NCBI GenBank assembly: GCA_032718475.1
Contig: JAUCBJ010008467.1
Coordinates: 1 to 64,000, forward strand
DNA length: 64,000 nt
DNA from: Nemertoderma westbladi
Taxonomy: Eukaryota; Xenacoelomorpha; Nemertodermatida; Nemertodermatidae
Direction: 5' to 3'
Position 1 is the first letter of the stretch. Each line of letters begins with the position of its first letter. The notes under the pieces were generated by a model, which was given only the letters and a program-made list of their open reading frames with translations, did not search any database and was not told where the DNA came from. Of this stretch, positions 1 to 12,877 are shown piece after piece. The translations under genes were made by a program, and so were the position numbers.

Positions 1-764
1 CTGACCAAAAATTTCAAAAAAATTTTTTCGTAGCCAGTACTGCCAATCGATTCGCCATCAAAAATAACGCCAAAAAATTTTTTTGCAAAATTTTAAATTA
101 CTGTAAATTTTTGGCGACTGGGGGGGGTCAATTTTTTTCGATCCGCTATAACTCCGGAACGCTTTGTCCAAATTCGATGGGGTTTTCATTTTTCAACTTA
201 ATTCGATGTCCTCTTTCAGCCTATCCATGTTTCGAAACCCCAAACACCGCCGTTCAAAAATTAATTTTTTCTAGTTCTAGAATTTTACAAATTTCAAAAA
301 AGTTGCAGTATTTTATTAACGCCTTTACGGAATTCGATAGCGTTTTCGATTTTTATATTAAACGCAATATCCTGAATCTCACTAGCCTAGTTTCGCGTCA
401 CCAATGCCAAGACTTCATACTTTTTGAGGAAAAGTTTTCTAGAATAATTTTTATTTAATTACATTTATCGCGATTTCTTATTACTGGTTGCACATGAATT
501 GATGGAGTTTTCAATTTATTAACTAAACACGATATCGCGCATCGCACCAGCGTGGTTTCGAAATTCCAAAACGAGGTCTTCACTAGTTGCAGGTCGATTT
601 TGTTCTAGAATTCACCAACTAATAATAGATCGAATTTATTAATAATTATTGTATGAAATATGATTGTATTTTTACATAATTATTAGTTCTATACTAATTC
701 TCGTTGTCTCTTTTATTTAAAATAAAAAGTCGGTTCCTTATCGGGCCGCTAGGCCCGTCACTAG
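1..764 (+). repeat. Array unit 0, 3' part only (cut by window start)
   Basis: Begins inside the AT-rich middle (CTGACCAAAAATTTC) and runs through a 7-G tract to the complete 3' terminus: subterminal CGGTTCC 731-737, hairpin arms 742-747 and 752-757, CTAG 761-764. Confidence 0.8.
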
Positions 765-2849
765 TTAGGAACCGAGAGGTTCATTACTGTAAGAATTGTT
801 GGCTGATTGATTGACTGGCTGGCTGGCTAATCTATAGCCAAAACTACTCTAACGATTTTGATGAAATTTTCACAGCGGCTGGATACCGCGATTCTAAGGT
901 CCCTGATATGTTCCGCTATTTCGTCCATGAGCCGTGGGCTCGAAAAATAGACATAAACGAAAAAACGCCATAGGCGCAATGGTAAAATATCACCAATAAC
1001 AGCTGGTGTCGTGATGAAAAATGGCTTACGTAATGGATTTCTACACAAGGCTTAGTATAAATCGATGAGGTTGCCAAGATTATTCACTTAGTACACCAAT
1101 ACTGTTTGTTTAGGCCTTAGGACACTCTGTTAACTGGTTGGTTTAGTTTGAAATCTATTATTGCCTCAGCTGAATTACTCTTCCCAATGCGCACTCTATG
1201 GGAATATCTCCCTCTGCTAATGTAAGCTGAATGACTTAAGTACACAGTGAGTTGGCTACATTAATGTCAACATTTTTGCAAAATGTTTTATTGTTGGACT
1301 CTCTGTCAGTCTCCCCTTCAGAACATTGTATAGGGAATATACTTTAGTTTACTCTACTGTGCCATTCAGCTGAATGGATTTGAGCGATTGCCAAGTAACA
1401 GAGTTGGATCATTCTCTGACCATAGGCAAAGACAGCAAATCTTTTTAAAAAGATACTTTTTCCATGTTTTTTTTCTGACCAAAAATTTCAAAAAGATTTT
1501 TTCATAGCCAGTACTGTCAATCGATTTGCCATCAAAAATAACGCAAAAAATTTTTTTTGCAAAATTTTAAATTACTGTAAATTTTTGGCGACTGGGGGGG
1601 GTCAATTTTTTTCGATCCGCTATAACTCCGGAACGCTTTGTCCAAATTCGATGGGGTTTTTATTTTTCAACTTAATTCGATGTCCTCTTTCAGCCTATCC
1701 ATGTTTCGAAACCCCAAACAGCGCCGTTCAAAAATTAATTTTTTCTAGTTCTAGAATTTTACAAATTTCAAAAAAGTTGCAGTATTTTATTAACGCCTTT
1801 ACGGAATTCGATAGCGTTTTCGATTTTTATATTAAACGCAATATCCTGAATCTCACTAGCCTAGTTTCGCGTCACCAATGCCAAGACTTCATACTTTTTG
1901 AGGAACATTTTTCTAGAATAATTTATTAATAATTATTGTATGAAATATACTTTAGTTTACTCTACTGTGCCATTCAGCTGAATGGATTTGAGCGATTGCC
2001 AAGTACAGAGTTGGATCATTCTCTGACCATAGGCAAAGACATCAAATCTTTTTAAAAATATACTTTTTCGATGTTTTTTTTTCTGACCAAAAATTAAAAA
2101 AAAAATTTTTCGTAGCCAGTACTGCCAATCGATTCGCCATCAAAAATAACGCAAAAAATTTTTTTTACAAAATTTTAAATTACTGTAAATTTTTGGCGAC
2201 TGGGGGGGGTCAATTTTTTTCGATCCGCTATAACTCCGGAACGCTTTGTCCAAATTCGATGGGGTTTTCATTTTTCAACTTAATTCGATGTCCTCTTTCA
2301 GCCTATCCATGTTTCGAAACCCCAAACAGCGCCGTCCAAAAATTATTTTTTTCTAGTTCTAGAATTTTACAAATTTCAAAAAAGTTGCAGTATTTTATTA
2401 ACGCCTTTACGGAATTCGATAGCGTTTTCGATTTTTATATTAAACGCAATATCCTGAATCTCACTAGCCTAGTTTCGCGTCACCAATGCCAAGATTTCAT
2501 ATTTTTTGAGGAAAATTTTTCTAGAATAATTTTTATTTAATTACATTTATAGCGATTTCTTATTACTGATTGCACATGAATTGATGGAGTTTTCAATTTA
2601 TTAACTAAACACGATATCGCGCATCGCACCAGCGTGGTTTCGAAATTCTAAAACGAGGTCTTCACTAGTTGCAGGTCGATTTTGTTCTAGAATTGAGAAA
2701 CTAATAATAGATCGAATTTATTAATAATTATTGTATGAAATATGATTGTATTTTTAGATAATTATTAGTTCTATACTAATTCTCGGTGTCTCTTTTATTT
2801 AATAAAATAAAAAGTCGGTTCCTTATCGGGCCGCTAGGCCCGTCACTAG
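765..2849 (+). repeat. Array unit 1, chimeric with a duplicated middle
   Basis: The 5' portion and a first AT-rich middle (from 1475) stop near 1945. There the sequence jumps back to the segment containing ACTTTAGTTTACTC and repeats the middle (from 2083) before reaching a normal 3' end. The junction lies in short shared sequence (GAAATATACTTTAG), as expected for unequal exchange between units. Confidence 0.75.
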
Positions 2850-4115
2850 TTAGGAACCGAGAGGTTCATTACTGTAAGAATTGCTCGTGGCTGGCTGGCT
2901 GGCTGGCTGGCTGGCTAATCTATAGCCAAAACTACTCTAACGATTTTGATGAAATTTTCACAGCGGCTTGATACCGCGATTCTAAGGTCCCTGGTATGTT
3001 CCGCTATTTCGTCCATGAGCTGTGGGCTCGAAAAATAGACATAAACGAAAAAAACGCCATAGGCGCAATGGTAAAATAACACCAATAACAGCTGGTGTCG
3101 TGATGAAAAATGGCTTATGTAATGCATTTCTACAGAAGGCTTAGTAATAAATAGATGAGGTTGCCAAGATTATTATACTCAGTACACCCATACTGTTTGT
3201 ATAGGCCACCACTCTCTGTCAAAGCAAATATTAACTGGTTGGTTTAGTTTGAAATTTATTATCGCCTCAGCTGAATTACTCTTCCCAATGCATTCTATGG
3301 AAGTATCTCACTCTGCTAATGTAAGCTGAATGACTTAAGTACACAGTGTGTTGGCTACATTAATGCCAACATTATTGCAAAATGTTTTATTGTTGTATTA
3401 CTCTCTGTCAGTCTCCCCTTCAGAACATTGTATAGGGAATTCACTTTAGTTTACTCTACTGTGCCATTCAGCTGAATGGATTTGAGCGATTGCCAAGTAC
3501 AGAGTTGGATCATTCTCTGACCATAGGCAAAGACATAATTTAAAAACTTAATTCGATGTCCTCTTTCAGCCTATCCATGTTTCGAAACCCCAAACAGCGC
3601 CGTTCAAAAGTTATTTTTTTCTAGTTCTAGAATTTTACAAATTTCAAAAAAGTTACAGTATTTTATTAACGCCTTTACGGAATTCGATAGCGTTTTCTAT
3701 TTTTATATTAAACGCAATATCCTGAATCTCACTAGCCTAGTTTCGCGTCACCAATGCCAAGTCTTCATACTTTTTGAGGAAAATTTTTCTAGAATAATTT
3801 TTATTCAAATTACATTTATCGCGATTTCTTATTACTGGTTGCACATGAATTGATGGAGTTATCAATTTATTAACTAAACACGATATCGCGCATCGCACCA
3901 GCGTGGTTTCGAAATTCCAAAATAAATTCTTCACTATTTGCAGGTCGATTTTGTTCTAGAATTGAGCAACTAATAATAGATCGAATTTATTAATAATTAT
4001 TGTATGAAATATGATTGTATTTTTACATAATTATTAGTTCTATACTAATTCTCGTTGTGTCTTTTATTTAAAATAAAAAGTCGGTTCCTTATCGGGCCGC
4101 TAGGCCCGTCACTAG
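2850..4115 (+). repeat. Array unit 2, with internal deletion
   Basis: About 230 bp are missing near 3536-3545, where the text passes from AAAGACAT straight to TTCAACTT-like sequence. The CTGACC landmark, the G-run and the adjoining AT tract are lost. Both termini are normal. Confidence 0.75.
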
Positions 4116-5602
4116 TTAGGAACCGAGAGGTTCATTACTGTAAGAATTGTTAGCTGACTGGCTGACTGACTGGCTGGCTGACTGATCTACAGCCAAAACT
4201 ACTCTAACGATTTTGATGAAATTTTCACAGCGGCTGGATACCGCGATTCTAAGGTCCCTGGTATGTTCCGCTATTTCGTCCATGAGCCGTGGGCTCGAAA
4301 AATAGACATAAACGAAAAAACGCCATAGGCGCAATGGTAAAATAACACCAATAACAGCTGGTGTCGTGATGAAAAATGGCTTATGTAATGCATTTCTACA
4401 GAAGGCTTAGTAATAAATCGATGAGGTTGCCAAGATTATTATACTCAGTACACCCATACTGTTTGTATAGGCCACCACTCTCTGTCAAAGCAAACATTAT
4501 TAACTGGTTGGTTTAGTTTGAAATCTAATATCGCCTCAGCTGAATTACTCTTCCCAATGCATTCTATGCGAATATCTCACTCTGCTAATGTAAGCTGAAT
4601 GACTGTTACGTACACAGTGAGTTGGCTACATTAATGCCAACATTATTGCAAAATGTTTTATTGTTGGATTACTCTCTGTCAGTCACCCCTTCAGAACATT
4701 GTATAGGGAATTTACTTTAGTTTACTCTACTGTGCCATTCAGCTGAATGGATTTGAGCGATTGCCAAGTTACAGAGTTGGATCATTCTTTGACCATAGGC
4801 AAAGACATCAAATCTTTTTAAAAATATACTTTTTCCATGTTTTTTTTTCTGACCAAAAATTTCAAAAAAGATTTTTCGTAGCCAGTACTGCCAATCGATT
4901 CGTCATAAAAAATAACGCAAAAAATTTTTTTTGCAAAATTTTAAATTACTGTAAATTTTTGGCGACTGGGGGGGGGGTCAATTATTTTCGATCCGCTATA
5001 ACTCCGGAACACTTTGTCCAAATTCGATGGGGTTTTCATTTTTCAACTTAATTCGATGTCCTCTTTCAGCCTATCCATGTTTCCAAACCCCAAACAGCGC
5101 CGTTCAAAAATTAATTTTTTCCAGTTCTAGAATTTTACAAATTTCAAAAAAGTTTCAGTATTTTATTAACGCCTTTACGGAATTCGATAGCGTTTTCGAT
5201 TTTTATATTAAACGCAATATCCTGAATCTCACTAGCCTAGTTTCGCGTCACCAACGCCAAGACTTCATACTTTTTGAGGAAAATTTTTCTAGAATAATTT
5301 TTATTTAATTACATTTATCGCGATTTCTTATTACTGGTTGCACATGAATTGATGGAGATTTCAATTTATTAACTAAACACGATATCGAGCATCGCACCAG
5401 CGTGGTTTCGAAATTCCAAAACGAGGTCTTCACTAGTTGCAGGGCGATTTTGTTCTAGAATTGAGTAACTAATAATAGATCGAATTTATTAATAATTATT
5501 GTATGAAATATGATTGTATTTTTACATAATTATTAGTTCTATAATAATTCTCGTTGTCTCTTTTATTTGAAATAAAAAGTCGGTTCCTTATCGGGCCGCT
5601 AG
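4116..5602 (+). repeat. Array unit 3, 3' hairpin half lost
   Basis: Otherwise full length. At the 3' end the sequence reads CGGGCCGCTAG then TTACTG, so one hairpin arm is gone. The loss is explained by recombination between the CTAG in the hairpin loop and the terminal CTAG. The next unit also lacks the TAGGAACCGAGAGGTTCA start. Confidence 0.75.
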
Positions 5603-7187
5603 TTACTGTAAGAATTGTTTGCTGATTGACTGGCTGACTGACTGGCTGGCTGATCTACAGCCAAAACTACTCTAACGATTTTGATAAAATTTTCACAGCG
5701 GCTAGATACCGCGATTCTAAGGTCCCTGGTATGTTCCGCTATTTCGTCCATGAGCCGCGGGCTCGAAAAATAGACATAAACGAAAAAACGCCATAGGCGC
5801 AATGGTAAAATAACACCAATAACAGCTGGTGTCGTGATGAAAAATGGCTTATGTAATGGATTTCTACACAAGGCTTAGTATATAAATCGATGAGGTTGCC
5901 AAGATTATTGTACTTAGTACACCCATACTGTTTGTTTAGGCCCTCAGTCTCTGTCACAGCAAATATTAACTGGTTGATTTAGTTTGTGGTTCTACACAGG
6001 CTTAGTATAAATCGATGAGGCTGCCAACTGGTTGGTTTAGTTTGCAATCTATTACCGCCTCAGCTGAATAACTCTTCCCCCTGCTGAATGACTATTAGGT
6101 ATACAGTGTATCAGCTACATTAATGCCAACATTAATACTGTGGAGGCTGTATGCTTATAAGGTGGAATGTTTACTCAGCCTTATACTGATACTCTGTAAG
6201 GCTAAGACCAACATTATTGCAAAATGTTTTATTGTTGGATTACTCTCTGTCAGTCTCCCCTTCAGAACATTGTATAGGGAATTTAGTTTAGTTTACTCTA
6301 CTGTGCCATTCAGCTGAATGGATTCGAGCAATTGCCAAGTTACAGAGTTGGATCATTCTCTGACCATAGGCAAAGACATCAAATCTTTTTAAAAAGATAC
6401 TTTTTCCATGTTTTTTTTCTGACCAAAAATTTCAAAAAAAAATTTTTGTAGCCAGTACTGCCAATCGATTCGCCATCAAAAATAACGCAAAAAATTTTTT
6501 TTGCTAAATTTTAAATTACTGTCAATTTTTGGCGACTGGGGGGGGGGGGGTCAATTTTTTTCGATCCGCTATAACTCCGGAACGCTTTGTCCAAATTCGA
6601 TGGGGTTTTTATTTTTCAACTTAATTCGACGTCCTCTTTCAGCCTATCCATTTTTCGAAACCCCAAACAGCACCGTTCAAAAATTAATTTTTTCTAGTTC
6701 TAGAATTTTACAAATTTCAAAAAAGTTGCAGTATTTTATTAACGCCTTTACGGAATTCGATAGCGTTTTCGATTTTTGTATTAAACGCAATATCCTGAAT
6801 CTCACTAGCCTAGTTTCGCGTCACCAATGCCAAGACTTCATACTTTTAGAGGAAAAGTTTTCTAGAATAATTTTTATTTAATTACATTTATCGCGATTTC
6901 TTATTACTGGTTGCACATGAATTGATGGAGTTTTCAATTTATTAACTAAACACGATATCGCGCATCGCACTAGCGTGGTTTCGAAATTCCAAAACGAGGT
7001 CTTCACTAGTTGCATGTCGTTTTTGTTCTAGAATTGAGCAACTTATAATAGATTGAATTTATTAATAATTATTGTATGAAATATGATTGTATTTTTACAT
7101 AATGATTAGTTCTATAATAATTCTCGTTGTCTCTTTTATTTGAAATAAAAAGTCGGTTCCTTATCGGGCCGCTAGGCCCGTCACTAG
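5603..7187 (+). repeat. Array unit 4
   Basis: Carries an extra partial copy of the block CTACACAGGCTTAGTATAAA (second copy about 5992-6060), which explains its 1585-bp length. Its G-run (about 6538-6550) is 12 long. Confidence 0.75.
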
Positions 7188-7230
7188 TTAGGAACCGAGA
7201 GGTTCATTACTGTAAGAATTGTTGGCTGAT

Positions 7231-7262
<32 letters not shown>

Positions 7263-9710
7263 TAATCTACAGCCAAAACTACTCTAACGATTTTGATGAA
7301 ATTTTCACAGCGGCTAGATACCGCGATTCTAAGGTCCCTGGTATGTTCCGCTATTTCGTCCATGAGCCGTGGGCTCGAAAAATAGACATAAACGAAAAAA
7401 CGCCATAGGCGCAATGGTATAATAACACCAATAACAGCTGGTGTCGTGATGAAAAATGGCTTATGTAATGGATTTCTACACAAGGCTTAGTATAAATCGA
7501 TGAGGTTGCCAAGATTATTGTACTTAGTACACCCATACTGTTTGTTTAGGCCCTAGGACACTCTGTCAAAGCAAATATTAACTGGTTGGTTTAGTTAGAA
7601 ATCTATTATCGCCTCAGCTGAATTACACTTCCCAATGCATTCTATGAGAATATCTCACTCTGCTAATGTAAGCTGAATGACTTTAAGTACACAGTGTGTT
7701 GGCTACATAAATGCCAACATTATTGCAAAATGTTTTATTGTTGGATTACTCTCTGTCAGTCTCCCCTTCAGAACATTGTATAGGGAATTTACTTTAGTTT
7801 ACTCTACTGTGCCATTCAGCTGAATGGATTTGAGCGATTGCCAAGTTACAGAGTTGGATCATTCTCTGACCATAGGCAAAGACAAATCTTTTTAAAAATA
7901 TAATTTTTCCATGTTTTTTTTCTGACCAAAAATTAAAAAAAAAATTTGTTCGTAGCCAGTACTGCCAATCGATTCGCCATCAAAAATAACGCAAAAAAAT
8001 TTTTTGAAAAATTTTAAATTACTGTAAATTTTTGGCGACTGGGGGGGGGGGGGGGGTCAATTTTTTTCGATCCGCTATAACTCCGGAACGCTTTCTCCAA
8101 ATTCGATGGGGTTTTTATTTTTCAACTTAATTCAATGTCCTCTTTCAGCCTATCCATGTTTCGAAACCCCAAACAGCGCTGTTCAAAAATTAATTTTTTA
8201 TACTTCTAGAATTTTACAAATTTCAAAAAAGTTGCAGTATTTTATTAACGCCTTTACGGAATTCGACAGCGTTTTCGATCTTTATATTAAACGCGATATC
8301 CTGAATCTCACTAGCCTAGTTTCGCGTCACCAATGCCAAGACTTCTTTGCCAAGACTTTTTTTTTCTAGAATAATTTTTATTTAATTACATTTATCGCGA
8401 TTTCTTATTACTGGTTGCACATGAATTGATGGAGTTTTCAATTTATTAACTATACACGATATCGCGCATCGCACCAGCGAGGTTTCAAAATTCCAAAACG
8501 AGGTCTTCATTAGTTGCAGGTCGATTTTGTTATAGAATTGAGCAACTAATAATAGATCGAATTTATTAATAATTATTGTATGAAATATGATTGTATTTTT
8601 ACATAATTATTAGCTGGTTGGGTTAGTTTGAAATCTATTATCGCCTCAGCTGAATTACTCTTCCCAATGCATTCTATGGGAATATCTCACTCTGCTAATG
8701 TAAGCTGAATGACTTAGTACACAGTGTGTTGGCTACATTAATGCCAACATTATTGCAAAATGTTTTATTGTTGGATTACTCTGTGTCAGTCTCCCCTTCA
8801 GAACATTTTATAGGGAATTTACTTTAGTTTACTCTACTGTGCCATTCAGCTGAATGGGTTTGAGCGATTGCCAAGTTACAGAGTTGGATCATTCTCTGAC
8901 CATAGGCAAAGACAAATCTTTTTAAAAATATACTTTTTACATGTTTATTTTTCTGACCAAAAATTTCAAAAAAAAAATTTTCGTAGCCAGTACTGCCAAT
9001 CGATTCGCCATCAAAAATAACGCAAAAAATTTTTTTTGCAAAATTTTAAATCACTGTCAATTTGGCGAATGGGGGGGGGGTCAATTTTTTTCGATCCGCT
9101 ATAACTCCGGAACGCTTTGTCCAAATTCGATGGGGTTTTTATTTTTCAACTTAATTCGATGTACTCTTTCAGCCTATCCATGTTTCGAAACCCCAAACAG
9201 CGCCGTTCAAAAATTAATTTTTTCTAGTTCTAGAATTTTACAAATTTCAAAAAAGATGCAGTATTTTATTAACGCCTTTACGGAATTCGATAGCGTTTTC
9301 GATTTTTATATTAAACGCAATATCCTGAATCTGACTAGCCTAGTTTCGCGTCACCAATGCCAAGACTTCATACTTTTTGAGGAAAATTTTTCTAGAATAA
9401 TTTTTATTTAATTACATTTATCGCGATTTCTTATTGCTGGTTGCACATGAATTGATGGAGTTTTCAATTTATTAACTAAACACGATATCGCGTATCGCAC
9501 CAGCGTTCCAAAACGAGGTCTTCACTAGTTGCAGGTCGATTTTGTTCTAGAATTGAGCAACTAATAATAGATCGAATTTATTAATAATTAATTATTGTAT
9601 GAATTATGATTGTATTTTTACATAATTATTAGTTCTATACTAATTCTCGTTGTCTCTTTTATTTGAAATAAAAAGTCGGTTCCTTATCGGGCCGCTAGGC
9701 CCGTCACTAG
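7188..9710 (+). repeat. Array unit 5, fusion of two units
   Basis: The first unit loses its 3' end at about 8612 and joins directly into the GGTTGGGTTAGTTTG block of a second unit, giving 2.5 kb between 3' ends. The first G-run (about 8041-8056) is 16 long. The second (about 9070) is 10. Confidence 0.75.
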
Positions 9711-11376
9711 TTAGGAACCGAGAGGTTCATTACTGTAAGAATTGTTGGCTGATTGATTGACTGGCTGGCTGGCTAATCTATAGCCAAAACTACTCTAACG
9801 ATTTTGATGAAATTTTCACAGCGGCTGGATACCGCGATTCTAAGGTCCCTGATATGTTCCGCTATTTCGTCCATGAGCCGTGGGCTCGAAATTAGGAACC
9901 GAGAGGTTCATTACTGTAAGAATTGTTGGCTGATTGACTGGCTGACTGGCTGGCTAATCTATAGCCAAAACTACTCTAACGATTTTGATGAAATTTTCAC
10001 AGCGGCTGGCTGACCGGATTCTAAGGTCCCTGGTATGTTCCGCTATTTCGTCCATGAGCCGTGGGCTCGAAAAATAGACATAAACGAAAAAACGCCATAG
10101 GCGCAATGGTAAAATATCACCAATAACAGCTGGTGTCGTGATGAAAAATGGCTTACGTAATGGATTTCTACACAAGGCTTAGTATAAATCGATGAGGTTG
10201 CCAAGATTATTCACTTAGTACACCAATACTGTTTGTTTAGGCCCTAGGACACTCTGTCAAAGCAAATATTAACTGGTTGGTTTAGTTTGAAATCTATTAT
10301 TGCCTCAGCTGAATTACTCTTCCCAATGCATTCTATGGGAATATCTCACTCTGCTAATGTAAGCTGAATGACTTAAGTACACAGTGAGTTGGCTACATTA
10401 ATGTCAACATTATTGCAAAATGTTTTATTGTTGGACTCTCTGTCAGTCTCCCCTTCAGAACATTGTATAGGGAATATACTTTAGTTTACTCTACTGTGCC
10501 ATTCAGCTGAATGGATTTGAGCGATTGCCAAGTTACAGAGTTGGATAATTCTCTGACCATAGGCAAAGACATCAAATCTTTTTTTAAATATACTTTTTCC
10601 ATGTTTTTTTTTCTGACCAAAAATTTCAAAAAAAATTTTTCGTAGCCAGTACTGCCAATCGATTCGCCATCAAAAATAACGCAAAAAATTTTTTTTGCAA
10701 AATTTTAAATTACTGTAAATTTTTGGCGACTGGGGGGGGTCAATTTTTTTTGATCCGCTATAACTCCGGAACGCTTTGTCCAAATTCGATGGGGTTTTCA
10801 TTTTTCAACTTAATTCGATGTCCTCTTTCAGCCTAACCATGTTTCGAAAACCCAAACAGCGCCGTTCAAAAATTAATTTTTTCTAGTTCTAGAATTTTAC
10901 AAATTTCAAAAAAGTTGCAGTATTTTATTAACGCCTTTACGGAATTCGATAGCGTTTTCGATTTTTATATTAAACGCAATATCCTGAATCTCACTAGCCT
11001 AGTTTCGCGTCACCAATGCCAAGACTTCATACTTTTTGAGGAAAATTTTTCTAGAATAATTTTTATTTAATTACATTTATCGCGATTTCTTATTACTGGT
11101 TGCACATGAATTGATGGAGTTTTCGATTTATTAACTAAACACGATATCGCGCATCGCACCAGCGTGGTTTCGAAATTCCAAAACGAGGTCTTCACTTGTT
11201 GCAGGTCGATTTTGTTCTAGAATTGAGCAACTAATAATAGATCGAATTTATTAATAATTATTGTATGAAATATGATTGTATTTCTACATAATTATTAGTT
11301 CTATACTAATTCTCGTTGTCTCTTTTATTTAAAATAAAAAGTCGGTTCCTTATCGGGCCGCTAGGCCCGTCACTAG
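9711..11376 (+). repeat. Array unit 6 with duplicated 5' end
   Basis: The first ~180 bp, including the GGAACCGAGAGG start and the microsatellite, are repeated from about 9893. The junction reads GGGCTCGAAATTAGGAACC, within the GTGGGCTCGAAA block. Total length is 1666 bp. Confidence 0.75.
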
Positions 11377-12877
11377 TTAGGAACCGAGAGGTTCATTACT
11401 GTAAGAATTGCTCGAGACTGGCTGGCTGACTGACTGACTGACTAATCTACAGCCAAAACTACTCTAACGATTTTGATGAAATTTTCACAGCGGCTAGATA
11501 CCGCGATTCTAAGGTCCCTGGTATGTTCCGCTATTTCGTCCATGAGCCGTGGGCTCGAAAAATAGACATAAACAAAAAAACGCCATAGGCGCAATGGTAA
11601 AATAACACCCATGACAGCTGGTGTCGTGATGAAAAATGGCTTATGTAATGCATTTCTACAGAAGGCTTAGTAATAAATCGATGAGGTTGCCAAGATTATT
11701 ATACTCAGTACACCCATACTGTTTGTATAGGCCACCACTCTCTGTCAAAGCAAACATTATGAACTGGTTGGTTTAGTTTGAAATCTAATATCGCCTCAGC
11801 TGAATTACTCTTCCCAATGCAATCTATGGGAATATCTCACTCTGCTAATGTAAGCTGAATGACTGTTACGTACACAGTGAGTTGGCTACATTAATGCCAA
11901 CATTATTGCAAGATGTTTTATTGTTGGATTACTCTCTGTCAGTCTCCCCTTCAGAACATTGTATAGGGAATTTAGTTTAGTTTACTCTACTGTGCCATTC
12001 AGCTGAATGGATTTGAGCAATTGCCAAGTTACAGAGTTGGATCATTCTCTGACCATAGGCAAAGACATCAAATCTTTTTAAAAATATACTTTTTCCATGT
12101 TTTTTTTTCTGACCAAAAATTTCAAAAAAAATTTTTTCGTAGCCAGTACTGCCAATCGATTCGCCATCAAAAATAACGCAAAAAATTTTTTTTGCAAAAT
12201 TTTAAATTACTGTAAATTTTTGGCGACTGGGGGGGGGGGGTCAATTTTTTTCGATCCGCTATAACTCCGGAACGCTTTGTCCAAATTCGATGGGGTTTTC
12301 ATTTTTCAACTTAATTCGATGTCCTCTTTCAGCCTATCCATGTTTCCAAACCCCAAACAGCGCCGTTCAAAATTTAATTTTTTCTAGTTCTAGAATTTTA
12401 CAAATTTCAAAAAAGTTGCAGTATTTTATTAACGCCTTTACGGAATTCGATAGCGTTTTCGATTTTTATATTAAACGCAATATCCTGAATCTCACTAGCC
12501 TAGTTTCGCGTCACCAACGCCAAGACTTCATACTTTTTGAGGATAATTTTTCTAGAATAATTTTCATTTAATTACATTTATCGCGATTTCTTATTACTGG
12601 TTGCACATGAATTGATGGAGTTTTCAATTTATTAACTAAACACGATATCGCGCATCGCACCAGCGTGGTTTCGAAATTCCAAAACGAGGTCTTCACTAGT
12701 TGCAGGTCGATTTTGTTCTAGAATTGAGCAACTAATAATAGATCGAATTTATTAATAATTATTGTATGAAATATGATTGTATTTTTACATAATTATTAGT
12801 TCTATACTAATTCTCGTTGTCTCTTTTATTTAAAATAAAAAGTCGGTTCCTTATCGGGCCGCTAGGCCCGTCACTAG
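11377..12877 (+). repeat. Array unit 7 (full length)
   Basis: 1501 bp with both termini intact. The microsatellite here is mainly GACT rather than GGCT (about 11417-11440). The G-run near 12229-12240 is about 12 long. Confidence 0.8.

Noticed and set aside
111-458. Recurrent plus-strand frame starting MATGGGQFF in many array units
   Set aside because: It reads through a variable-length G-run and AT-rich repeat. It recurs only because units are near-identical, and phase changes with G-run length.
7262-7483. Recurrent minus-strand 73-codon frame in seven units
   Set aside because: No domain, and unit similarity alone explains conservation. Stops and shifts appear freely in other units.
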